Source of the DNA: Thermoguttaceae bacterium
Lineage (GTDB): Bacteria; Planctomycetota; Planctomycetia; Pirellulales; Thermoguttaceae
Assembly: GCA_017939795.1 (NCBI GenBank)
Contig: JAGBAA010000036.1
Location: 57,486-121,485 of the forward strand
Length of the DNA: 64,000 nucleotides
Direction: 5' to 3'
Made by a program: the position numbers and the translations under genes. The notes beneath the pieces are model-generated. The model saw only the letters and a program-made list of their open reading frames with translations. It was not told the origin of the DNA and did no database searches. This document shows, piece by piece, positions 36,801 through 46,500 of the stretch (the first letter of the stretch is position 1; every line of letters starts with the position of its first letter).

Positions 36801-36860
36801 TTCCAGTGCGAGAAAGCCGGTCTGGATCTGATCCAGCAGGAAGTTTCGATCTATCGCTGA
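33819..36860 (+). CDS. Large exported protein with four DUF11/CARDB-like repeats
   Basis: A 1013-residue protein with a signal peptide (IAFVILFSTVLLSGTETVSA). Residues ~30-550 are a hydrophilic, acidic, Ser/Glu/Asp/Gln-rich stretch with no fold, seemingly a long disordered spacer. Residues ~562-1013 contain four related beta-sandwich repeats of about 110 residues: LVGVETQFQIQVRNVSPLVS, EGEENRVKIRVANTGNC, GMQSKIPVQIRNLGNTQATD and STSENGIYEIQLTNTGSKV. These match the conserved DUF11/CARDB-type repeat of bacterial surface proteins. The role is inferred to be envelope or matrix structure. The start follows AAGGTGG. Confidence 0.72.
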   Translation: MKKFEIWKIAFVILFSTVLLSGTETVSAKGLLAKKKREAAAVQENAPAAAPDASAIAANSQIRSEISKQEAEKKGTAGKETVSGGNTVKKKNPFTEFFDNLMNSRKTKAENRVELPSEHADPSSAVQTTGRSESRSTAQLAFSDEAPKDEKPPFEPAYGVDKSEKHANSENIPDQIVLEGTSSNAHETARASKDSGSAVSADPHSKDIPQNAPLKPGIARSNTQAQENDSELSEIPDSIRLENHQNETLAAAKMSQDADDSKNDRDPYTAVPDTQDENPNSWILESASELSEQTADQAKTAEQAGAADPSDQKQDLQRKEAGDLNQPAISRPELAEERDDLEKMPPIPTKRALKGMDPDESLDSAYVRTANADQSGRVWNQEIPELEFMEQNDARPILNVSPQRLASPLDRRNATTTELESQKADTEIPHPLMAKDSAEGKNHTETHIEASAVSNSALPTELPSEMPGTVDLENGNQNEDSFSMLAPPPLETSTEIGTSVGSAVQISGESAPNFRDPLPQETADPSDLETEWNENFGLLPSPLEENDSEGTPAQNTAKERAELKVSTRAPKNVLVGVETQFQIQVRNVSPLVSNGTNVEIAIPKSFTIKKALTSRGAAVILRDPDANIQRCVWNLETLPASAQESLVLKVVPTETVSADLRVSWSNRHAEDRQIMVAELPKLQMELIPETMIREGEENRVKIRVANTGNCIARNIVLQMETEGCADLGYAIEGIPSLLPGSEEIVEAVFTPTTRGKVKLCVSAQIQNQTHAEVEKFFDVHFIDMNVQIEEPESSFAGMQSKIPVQIRNLGNTQATDLKMSVEIPENARFAGTEPKLPYVEAGQNLIVLDLPDTPEGHSQYFRLLMEFNEACSAQIPFTLQSDANILSETQIPIRIEGISNVEMKLNFPERVLSTSENGIYEIQLTNTGSKVIENGQLFAYFSDGIEPNSTNQSTNIMNGGIVSFDVPSLMPGETRTFQIHANARIRGDYAVRCQFQCEKAGLDLIQQEVSIYR

Positions 36861-37242
36861 ATCAAAACTGCCGAAAGACTCCGAAGTTCCAGAAGCCCTA
36901 TTCGGCAGTATGTTTGAAAACTGCTCCCCCAATAAATTTCCAGCGGTCTACGGAAATTCATTTCATCGGAACCGCGATGCTGTTTTCCCGAATCCTGCAG
37001 GAAAATCTTCTGCAGGACATTTTTGGGTCAGGATCGCGTTCCCCACACAAAAAACGGCATTTCTCCAATTGCAGCAGCTTCAGAGTTCATGGATTCGGAA
37101 GGAAAACGGGAACTCCACAGAACCAAAGAGACGGAAATACAAAAGCCGCCAAAGTTCACTTTGACGGCTTTCTCTGTTTTGCTTCATTTCAACTCTTCAG
37201 CCTGAATTCTAAATCAGGAAGAAGATCTCGAAAGAATTAAAC
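36861..37242. other. Intergenic region between convergent genes
   Basis: 382 bases with no gene. A long-loop palindrome (ACTGCCGAA/TTCGGCAGT, 36867-36875 and 36901-36909) and the terminator at 37142-37175 are the only structures. Confidence 0.55.
37142..37175. terminator. Bidirectional terminator near rpsU
   Basis: A 14-bp stem (37142-37155 with 37158-37171, one mismatch) has a 2-base loop and T-rich ends on both sides. It lies about 70 bases after the bS21 stop codon and can also end the transcript from the left. Confidence 0.7.
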
Positions 37243-37440
37243 TCAACCCTGCGGATTGTTGCGGAGGCGACGGGAACGGCGCTCTGCGCGGAGACGGATG
37301 CGGCGATTGATCTCGCTCGGCTTTTCGTAGAATTCACGACGGCGCATTTCCTTTTTGATACCGCTGCGCTCCACGAGCTTACGGAAACGACGGACTGCAT
37401 CCTGAACGGATTCGTTTTCTCTCAACGTCAGTTTGACCAC
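37243..37440 (-). CDS. rpsU: Small ribosomal subunit protein bS21
   Basis: A 65-residue, very basic ribosomal protein. The sequence reads [20 protein letters not shown], then [20 protein letters not shown], and follows the standard bS21 pattern over its whole length. It binds the 30S platform near the 3' end of 16S rRNA and helps initiation. I take the GTG at 37440 as start because AGGAGG is eight bases upstream; an earlier GTG at 37449 overlaps this site. It has a strong promoter at 37504-37531. Confidence 0.93.
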   Translation of the reverse strand: MVKLTLRENESVQDAVRRFRKLVERSGIKKEMRRREFYEKPSEINRRIRLRAERRSRRLRNNPQG

Positions 37441-37503
37441 TAAAATCACCTCCTCGGGACGGTCGGTAAAACTCCTTCTGATTCTAAAATTTTAACTGCG
37501 TTG

Positions 37504-37531
37504 ATTATACACGATTCCAAAATTTTGTCCA
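37504..37531 (-). promoter_or_regulatory. Strong sigma70-like promoter of rpsU
   Basis: On the minus strand, TGGACA (37526-37531), a 16-base spacer and perfect TATAAT (37504-37509) with TGTG before it. The leader is about 55 bases. Confidence 0.75.
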
Positions 37532-37703
37532 GTGGGGGGGGCCAGATTTTCATTAAAATTCTTTTTTGGTAAAATTTAACGGTCAGGCAAAATTTTTCTA
37601 TTGTTTGGGTCGCGCAATTCCGATAAACCAAATGTGAAGTAGTGTTTTGTTCAGCGGTACGCCCGTCGGCGGCCGGATCCATGGGAAAACCTCAGGTGGA
37701 ATC

Positions 37704-40460
37704 GTGAAGATCGAAAAACGTTTTCAATTCATTCTCTCCAGTCTCGCTGCAGGATGTTTTGCCGGCTGGTGTTTTTTTGAACTCGGAGGCATTTTTTCCT
37801 CTGCCGATAATACAGCCCCACCGCATACCATCCTGATCCCGGAAACCTACGTTCTGGACATAGAGACGGATTTTGCCGTCGATACGCCGGGGAAAAAGAG
37901 TATTTTCGGGAAAAAAAGTTTCCTTGAGGAAAAAACCACCCAAGCAAAAAAATTGACGAAGATCCAGCCGGAAGGGGAAGATCTGACTCTTTACCAGGCG
38001 GCCGCACAAAATTTTCTCCTGAATCCGCAAGTCACGGAACCAGAAGCAGCCGACGCAGAAGCACACCTTCCGAATAATGCCGTCGAGACCGCTTCCTTGG
38101 AGCACATCGCCAGTACAGTCCCCTCGGAAAACATCACTGGAATGGGACCTTCGGAGAACGTCGCCGGAATGTTTCCGCCAGGTAAAGCCGTCTTCGCGCA
38201 TACCGCACCTTCAATGGGAAGTGCCGTTTCAGACACGCTGACTGAAGTTCCTCTCAACGGATCAGCCAGCCTGTCTGCCAATTCCACAGGCTCGGGGGCT
38301 GATCCAGGTTCCTCATCGCGCGCACTGATCCGCGTCTCCGAAATTTCCGGAAAAGATACGGAATCGAAAAATGCGTCGTTCACCTCCCCCATAAACGGTT
38401 TTTCCGCCAATACGGTCCCCGTCGGCGACTCTGCCGTTGCGCTATTGACTCCACAGGATGGAGTTTCCGTTTCTCAGAGAATGGCCGGACTGAACCAGAT
38501 GGCGATCCAGAATCTGATGCGAGCCGGAGAAGCGGAATCCGCCGGGGAAACCTGCTCCCAAATAAATGCAGGAATGAATACTGCGATGAATACCGGAACA
38601 AATGCCGGGATGAACACCGGGATTTCTCCGGAAGCCAACTCGGGAATGGTCCTCCGGCAGGAAATGGCGGCCGGGCAGGCATTTCAGACCCAGACAAATC
38701 AGGCTCCTGCGCAGACGTATTCCGAAAATCTTCCGGAACAGCATCCGGAAGGACAGTCTCAGCAGTTTCCGGCACGTGAAACGGTCGTCCTGCAGAACAG
38801 TCCAGACACGCTGGATCTCGAGGCTTCGGAAACCTCCGATCCGGAACCCGTCCCGTCAAAAGAGATCGTCTCGGCGGAATCGGAAAAGGAAATTCCCGGT
38901 ATCGTGCATCTTTCCGACGAAAAAACTTTTTCCGAAGCCCAAAATGCCTCTGAGAAATTTCTCGCCGACCTGAAAGCAGACGCGGTTCCTGAAAAAGAGG
39001 AAATGTCCGTCCGGATACAGCCTACAGAAAGTGCTTTGGGAGAATCCGAAAATGCAAAATCAGCCAACGTTGAAGAATCGAAGGAACTGATTCTGGAACC
39101 GGCAGAGGACTCCGCCGAAATGCTTGCGAAAAATCAGGAAGCCGAGATTGACGAATCCGCCAAAGCAGCGGCTACAAAGACGGCAAAATACTCCCTTTCC
39201 TTCACGGATACCGACATTCGCGATGCTCTGGAAAAATTTGCGTGGAAGACGGACCTGAAAGTCTTCGCGGCACTTGATGTACAGGGAGAGATCACGTGCG
39301 AAACGGAAAATTCCGATCCGGAGATCCTCCTGAGTGAAATGCTGACGGGCCTTCCGTTCGGTTTCGTGCGCCATGAAGATTTCATTTACGTCGCGCACAC
39401 TTCCCGGCTGAAGGATCTTCCGGAACCGCTCAACGAATACATGGAGCAGGTTTTCGTCCCCAAGCACATTTCGATCGAGGAACTTGAACTGGCCCTCTCG
39501 GCCAACCTGAGCAGCATCGGTTCCCATGAACGGACACGCGATCTGCAGGGGAACGAAGCGATCTGCGTCAAAGATTGGGCAGTTTCACTCGATCAGCTCG
39601 TTGAGATCCAGAAACTCATCGACCTTCCGGCTCCGGAACACCGAATGACTGCATTCGTCTTCCAGCACGAACTCAATGGAACGGCAGAATCGCTGGATCT
39701 CGTTTCCGTCGCAGAAAATCGCGGACTCGTTCTTCAGCGGATGGCGATCCCAAGCCTTCAGAAAAAGAATGAGAAGAAATCGCTTTTCGGAAAAGAAAAC
39801 GAAGGAGCACAAGACATTCAGGCCTACTCCATCTCGTTCCGGACAGATACGTTCATGATCGGCGTGCGGGATCAGATGCACGTACTTCCTGCGACGCTCA
39901 GCAGTGAACCGTCTGCCAAAATCGCACTGAATGAGCCGATGGAATTCGAATTCATGCTGAATGTTGCGCAAAAAATGATTCCCTTCCACCTCTCGCTGGC
40001 ATTCCGGGAAAATCCTAATGCGCAGGCAGAGGGAGAAAGCCCGGTCCTCGCAGAAGTCGTTTGCCAGCCGAAAGGCGAACTGGATTCCAAATCAAAACCC
40101 AAACCGGTCCATTTCACGATGCCGATGCCGACAGAAGGCGAAAAATCGCTCGTTTTCCAGCTGAACCTTGGAGAATTCGCACACGAAGATCCAGAAATGA
40201 AAAAGAATCCGATCTACGCATTCCGCGGAAACCGGATCGAGAAAGAAGCCGTCATCGTCTTCATGCCGTTCAAAAAACGTCAAGATCCGCCACAGGTCAA
40301 CATTGCACCGGCAGGAGTAAAGGCCCTCGTCCGTCAGCAAGAGGTCCTGGGACGGAAGTATTTCGGAAGTCTGAATCAGATGGAACGGGAACTTTCCCCC
40401 GTCTGTTTCTCGCTGGCACAGAAATTACGCCAGGGAACAGAAGTCCGGACGGAATACTGA
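37704..40460 (+). CDS. Large exported protein with STN/secretin-N-like domain
   Basis: A 918-residue protein. The N-terminus (FQFILSSLAAGCFAGWCFF) is a signal peptide or anchor. Residues ~40-490 are low complexity, Ser/Thr/Glu/Asn-rich, with short repeats (MNTGTNAGMNTGIS, ENITGMGPSENVAGM). Residues ~495-572 (SLSFTDTDIRDALEKFAW, LKVFAALDVQGEITCETENS) match the STN/secretin N-domain fold found in secretins and TonB-linked receptors. No secretin channel follows; the rest is an unrecognised beta-rich domain. I chose GTG 37704 (preceded by AGGTGG) over the TTG at 37647 since the signal peptide then sits at the N-terminus. A partner secretin elsewhere is possible (inference). Confidence 0.65.
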   Translation: MKIEKRFQFILSSLAAGCFAGWCFFELGGIFSSADNTAPPHTILIPETYVLDIETDFAVDTPGKKSIFGKKSFLEEKTTQAKKLTKIQPEGEDLTLYQAAAQNFLLNPQVTEPEAADAEAHLPNNAVETASLEHIASTVPSENITGMGPSENVAGMFPPGKAVFAHTAPSMGSAVSDTLTEVPLNGSASLSANSTGSGADPGSSSRALIRVSEISGKDTESKNASFTSPINGFSANTVPVGDSAVALLTPQDGVSVSQRMAGLNQMAIQNLMRAGEAESAGETCSQINAGMNTAMNTGTNAGMNTGISPEANSGMVLRQEMAAGQAFQTQTNQAPAQTYSENLPEQHPEGQSQQFPARETVVLQNSPDTLDLEASETSDPEPVPSKEIVSAESEKEIPGIVHLSDEKTFSEAQNASEKFLADLKADAVPEKEEMSVRIQPTESALGESENAKSANVEESKELILEPAEDSAEMLAKNQEAEIDESAKAAATKTAKYSLSFTDTDIRDALEKFAWKTDLKVFAALDVQGEITCETENSDPEILLSEMLTGLPFGFVRHEDFIYVAHTSRLKDLPEPLNEYMEQVFVPKHISIEELELALSANLSSIGSHERTRDLQGNEAICVKDWAVSLDQLVEIQKLIDLPAPEHRMTAFVFQHELNGTAESLDLVSVAENRGLVLQRMAIPSLQKKNEKKSLFGKENEGAQDIQAYSISFRTDTFMIGVRDQMHVLPATLSSEPSAKIALNEPMEFEFMLNVAQKMIPFHLSLAFRENPNAQAEGESPVLAEVVCQPKGELDSKSKPKPVHFTMPMPTEGEKSLVFQLNLGEFAHEDPEMKKNPIYAFRGNRIEKEAVIVFMPFKKRQDPPQVNIAPAGVKALVRQQEVLGRKYFGSLNQMERELSPVCFSLAQKLRQGTEVRTEY

Positions 40461-40494
40461 TCTTCAGGTTTCCGAGAACTGGAAACCAACAAAT

Positions 40495-40523
40495 AAAAAG
40501 GGACGGTTTTGGCCGTCCCTTTT
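40495..40523. terminator. Bidirectional terminator between convergent genes
   Basis: A perfect GGGACGG/CCGTCCC stem (40500-40506 with 40513-40519) is flanked by A5 and T4 so that it works on both strands. It ends the STN-domain gene and the giant surface-protein gene. Confidence 0.85.
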
Positions 40524-40550
40524 CTGTTTCAGGATCCGTGATCCGGTCTG

Positions 40551-43500
40551 CTAGAAGTCAAAGCCGAAACCGTTCACGCTCCAGTCGTTTCCTTCTGCTG
40601 AGAAGAAATCATCCACCGCCTGAATCGACGCATTGCCGGAGACCGTGTCCGCTCCGCCGTTGAGGGAGTAGAGAGTCACCTTGCGGAATCCGTAGACCTG
40701 GTTGAAGAAATCCGTACCGCTGATGGAGACGGAACCTTCATTCACGACGACGGCATCCTGCTTCACGGAATCGTAAAGGACGGCCGTATCGTCACCGTAC
40801 TGACTGTTCACCGAGATGCGGCTGAATCCGCTGACGGAAAGCATCGCATCGGCACTGGTCATGGTGAGGAATTTCGGGCTGAGGACCACTTTGTCGTTTC
40901 CGGCGGAATCGCTGACATTCACCGCATCGCTGCCGCCATTCTGACGGTAGAGCTTGATATTCTGAATGCCGCTGACGTTCCAGTTGTTCACACCGGAGAG
41001 CGTCAGAGAGGTCGGAGCGATGGAGAAGACATCGTCGCCGGCAGTATCTTCCGCCGTGAGTGCATCTTCGCCGCCGTTTCCTTCGATCGTGACGTTCTTC
41101 ACGCCTTCTGCACGGATCGCCGCGTTTTCAAAAACGGCCGAAACCGCATTTTCCGCGAGCGTAAAGATCTCGTTTCCAGCCGTTCCCGTGATGGAGATGG
41201 AATCGGAACCTCCGTTGGCCGAGATGAAGGCGAGGGTCGAAGCACCCTGGATCTTCACATTGCCGTTGAGAGTCGCAGTACCTTTGAACCACGTGACGGA
41301 ATCATCAGCGGCCGTGTCGGTAAGGACGACCGAATCGGTTCCCTGCGAAGCATTGACCTGGAGGGAGGTGAGGCTTTCGACCTTGATCTCCGAACCGTTC
41401 GCGGTGAAGTTCGCATAATCGACACCTGCCGTGATCGCATCATCGCCGGCCGTACCGGTGAAATCGACCTTCTGCGCGTTGAGGACGGTCACGTCACCAA
41501 AACCGTTCAGCGTATAGATACCCGTCTGGACATTGCCCGCATTGACCGTTACGTTGGCATTCGCCGTCACGTCAGCGGCATCCGAAGCCGAACCGGTAAG
41601 TTTCGCGGAAGTCAGACCAGTAAAGGTCTGCGTGAATCCTGCGCCGGAGACCGTCAGATTTCCATTAGCTGCCGAAACGACGCATCCGGTATCTTCCGTC
41701 TGGATATTGGCGGAACCGCCAGCGTTGGCTTTGAGGTTCGCGAAATCGGACGCGTAGATCGTCGCATTCGCCGAGATGAACTCCACATAGTTTCCGTCGA
41801 TCATGTAGGTCCCCGCATTATTGAAGACGACGCTGTCGCCCATTCTGCTGGAGAGATAGACTTCACGGAAGTTGGTGACGGCGATCTGGGTGTTGCCGGA
41901 CATGGCAGTGATCTGATTGCCTTCGACCTGGAATTCTTCGTCTTCTTCCGTGCCTGAGAGCTTCGCGACGGCACTGCCCGAAGCGTTTGCCGTGATGTTC
42001 ACGCAGCCCTGGATACGGCAGGAGGACTTTTCAGTCTGGAGCGTGACCGCAGAACCTTCGACGGAAACGACTCCGCCGGAGACCGCGCTGACGTTCGCGA
42101 CTGCGTTGATCCCGTTGAAGAGGAAGGAACTTGCATTGCGGATCGTGAGCGTGTATCCCGCACCCGAGATGACGACCAGACCGTTTTCAGCAGTGATGGT
42201 CTCACCACCGAATCCTTCCACGATGACCGTGCTTTCAAAGCCCAGCGTATTCGCAGCGTCAAACACATAGTTCGATCCGGAACCTTCGAGGTTCAGCACC
42301 ACATTGTTGAGCGTGACCTTCGGTTTGTCCGCACCGGCTTCGAAGACGAAACGGTTCGTCGACTTTGCCGCAGCCTGGACAGTGACGGTGTCCGTCCCCT
42401 TCTGGATCGTGCCGCCGCCGTTGGCCAACGTCGAATTGTACGCGACGGTCGTCTTGTTCACGTTTTCACCGGGGATCGTGTTGATGATGCCGCCGATCGG
42501 ACGGTATCCCGGCACGTTCGCACGGATGTAGACCTTGTTGAAGATGTCGGTATCTTCCGGCTTAACGGCGACCATAGTCCCGGTCTTCGCTTCGTCCGGA
42601 CCGACCCACGCGACCGCGATGTTGCCGTAAGCGTCCATCGCCACTGCCGAAGCATCTTCATCCCACGGACGGTAGGCATTGACCAGAATTTCCTGATTCG
42701 TCGACGTCACGCTGTTGCGCGTTTCAAGACTGTCGTAGACATTCATGTACACGCCCCACGACTTCGTGGAAAGTTTTTCCTGACCGTAAGAACTCCAGCT
42801 GATGGCAAAGTTCGTGCCGTTTTCGGCCTTACGGCTGATGGTGGCGGAGACCTGATGCTGGCTGAACATCGTATAGGTATTCGCACGGGTCTCGGAACCG
42901 ATCCGGTTCAGGCTGCTGTCGAAACACTGGAAGGACACATTGTATCCGGAACCATCCTGCGATGCCCACGCCACGACGAAGGAACCTTCATCGTTTGCCG
43001 CGATGGACGGTGCTTTCTGGTCATCATTCGTCACGGTGTTGACGAGGACTTCACTGGAAACCGGCACATTGTTGCGGTCAAACTTGCGCACATAGATATC
43101 CAGACCAGTCTTTGCGCTGCTGGAACTCTGCCAGGCCACGTAAATGTTGTGATCCGCATCCATCGTGACGTCCGACATGCACTGCTCGAACGGAACGGTT
43201 TCGTTGACGATGAAACGTCCGCCGACTTTCGCGCCTTTGTACGTGAAACGCTGTCCCATGACACCGGAAACGTCCATCGAGTCTTGCGAGTTGATGTTCG
43301 TCCACGTGATGACAAATTCCTCACCATCCGGCGAGAAGGCGATCGAAGATTCCTTCTGAATACCGCGTTTTTCCGCTTCTGTTTCCGTCTTGTTGAGGTA
43401 ATCCTGCTGTACACGGAAGGAGCTGGTGACGGCATTGCCGTAGACGTCGAAGACACGGACGTAAATGTCATGTTCGGCCAGTTCGTTATTGTCGTTGATG

Positions 43501-46500
43501 CCGTCATGGTTCTGATCGCGGCCGGAAACCGTCCAGCTCACGACGAAGTTACCGAAGCTGTCCATCGCGACATCCGGATCGACCTGGACACCGTCCACGA
43601 AATCGGAGACGTAGAATTCCGGACCGAGTGCCGTTCCGTAACGGTCGTAGCGCTGGCCCATGATGACCTTCTTGACGACTTTCTTGATGACCGGCTTGTC
43701 GTCATCTTCACCATCTTCACCAGTCGTATCGTCCGTCGTGTCGTCCGTCGTGCCGTCGTCGGTGCCATCAGCATTTTCGTCATCTTCCAGAAGCGTTTCG
43801 ATCACTTCAGAGACCCAGACCACCACATAGTCGCCCTGATCGTTCATCGCGACTGCGGGTTCCGTCTGATCGCCGGCCGTAGAGGAGTTCGTGACCTGAT
43901 CCAGATCGCTCTCTTCGGAATCGACCGGGATCTCCGGCTTGACCTGCGAACCTTCATCGACCGGTTCCGAGGAGATGACAAATTCCAGATCGAAGTTCCC
44001 GCCCGGGACTCCGTCCATATTTCCATCCAGTCCATTACCGAAGCGGTCTTCCACATTGTCGCGGACGATGAGCTTGTACTTGCCGTCCTTGAGATCCGCG
44101 CCTTCTTTGAAGATGATGCGGAAGATGGTCTTTTCAATGTGGTTTTCGTCGCTTCCGACGTACTTTTCACTCGATTTATCGAACCCGATCTGCTCAATAT
44201 GGTCGATCACTTCCGTGGAAATGTTGATGCCGTTGCAGGTAAGTCCGATATTGCTGACCGTCAGGATGCTGTCCGTACCAGTCTCATTCGGGAACTGCCC
44301 CATAAGCTGTTCGTCGAAGATCAGATCGATATACTGAAGCGGCTCTTCCAGCACAACTCCATCGCGAAGAAGGACCATCTGCTCTTCCGTCTCGCCTTCC
44401 GGAATGATGGATCCGCGAACACGGACCACGACCGGTCCGGCATCGTCATCGGACTGACGGTAGAAGCGGGTATAGATACCGCTATCGCCAGATTCATCAC
44501 TCTGCCACGTGACTACAAAGTCACCGGTTGCCGTCATGGCGACGTTGGGCAGACGCTGATCATACATGGTTTCCGTGTTGACCTGGAATTCACCGCCGCT
44601 CTCGCCGTTCGGACCAATGAACGTAAGGTCCGTCATTTTGTCGTTCGCGACGTAACGCTGCGCGTAAACGCCCCAGCTGTCCGCATCGCCGAGCATCGAG
44701 CCGTCCTGGTGTTCCTGGTAGCTTTCCCACACGATCACGAAATCACCGTCCGCGTCCATCGAAACCTTGGAGAACTGCTGACTGTTGTCCGTCGTGGTGT
44801 TGACGATGAAGGAGTTCGCCACAGGTGCCACAGCCGAAGTGTAGCGGCGTGCGCAAACATCATTGCGCGGATCGATCGTTTCGGCCGAGCTGGTCCACGT
44901 GATGACAAAATCGCCATCCGAATCCAGTGCAACGCTGGACCACTTCTGATTTCCCGCCGTGATGTCGTTCACGAGAAATTCCGTACCGGTCGCACCAACG
45001 ACGACTTCCTGATCCGCACCGGTAATGCCGTCGATCCAAGCCGCAAAGTACGCGACCTGCGTATCGATACCGACCGTACCGTAAACGCTCGTGTCGGACG
45101 TACCGCCGTGGCAGATACCAGTGATCAGGTCGCCGACGAAGCACGGACCTCCGGAGTCGCCGTGCGCACCGCACGTCTCTTCATCGCCGAGTCCCAGGTC
45201 GCTGCTGATGCCGAATTCGTTCTGCAGCGCGTTGTTTTCATTGGTTCCATCGTCAAAGTCGTAGTACAGAAGACCGACTTCCGTGTACTCCCACTTGTTT
45301 TTACCGTAGTGCATGGTCCCGTCAACGCCGTTGACCGCCCCTTCGGTCCCTTCACCGTAGATACCGAAGCCGTAGCGGGTATAGACGGATCCGACGCCCA
45401 CTTTCATGTCGCGGTTGATCTCGTAGCCGGTCACGACACCGGAGAGGCTCGAGGTCAGCTTGATGATCGCGATGTCGTTCAGGCTGCTGCCCGGATTGTA
45501 CTTCTCGTGTACGTAGATCTCGTCCGCCTGAGCCGTGATGGTCTCGCCGGCTTCCGTGTAGAACATGAGGGACGTATTTTCGTTCGTCGCGAGGAAATCG
45601 TCTCCCGTGACCACGTGCGCCGCCGTCAGGACGTAAATGTTTCCGCCGTCAGCAAGGAGCGTACCTGTTCCAATGTAGCTTCCGCCGCCAACATCCACCT
45701 GGATGAGCGCGATACCGGATTTATCGGAGATCAGCTCTTCCGTGCCGTCCACGCGGGTAATGTACTGATTCTTGAAACTGTCGATGATCGCCTGCGTGTT
45801 GTTCGCGGCAAATCCGAGTTCCGCATTGCTCTTGAACTGACGCGCGTAAATGTTGGTCTCATACGCACCATCGCCGTCCGCACCGGCTCCAGTCCACGAA
45901 ATGACGAAGTTGCCTTCGTAGTCCATGTCGATCGAGGCGTACATCTGGTTGTTCGCCGTCGTTTCGTTGACCATGAACTCACCGCCGCGTCCATTGGTAA
46001 TGAGGGAGAGGTCGATCTCGCCTTCTTCGCTCGTGCGGACACTGTCCAGACGCATGAGCGTCACGTCACGGTCGCTTTCATCCGTGACCTGGATCGTAAT
46101 GAGGATCTGCGAGGCACTCGTCGCGACGACGGAGAACTGGATCCCTTCCACGTTCATGCTGTTCAGAGCGTTCTGAATGTCATCCACCACGCTGAACGTG
46201 TTGCCCGCGTAGATGATGTCTTCCGTCTGATGCTGACGGCCGTCCCGGTCGGTGTACGTCAGGGAGAAGGAACCTTCCCATCTTCCGCCGAAGTTCAGAG
46301 CCTGCACTTCGTCCACCGCACCCAGCGGAGTGTCGTCAATATCGAAACGCTGCGCGTAAATATCCCAGTGCGTATCCGAGTTTTCACCCTGCCACGTGAT
46401 GACGTAATCGCCGGAGAGCGACATGGCGACCTGGCTGTATTTCTGGGCACCTTCCGTCGTGGTGTTCACACAGAAAGCCTCGCCCTTGGCCATGCCGTTG

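Noticed and set aside
36867..36909. A 9-bp palindrome after the 1013-residue protein gene
   Set aside because: Loop of 25 bases and no T-run, so I did not call it a terminator.
37647..37703. TTG start adding 19 residues to the STN-domain protein
   Set aside because: It would place the signal peptide away from the N-terminus; the GTG at 37704 has a better ribosome site.
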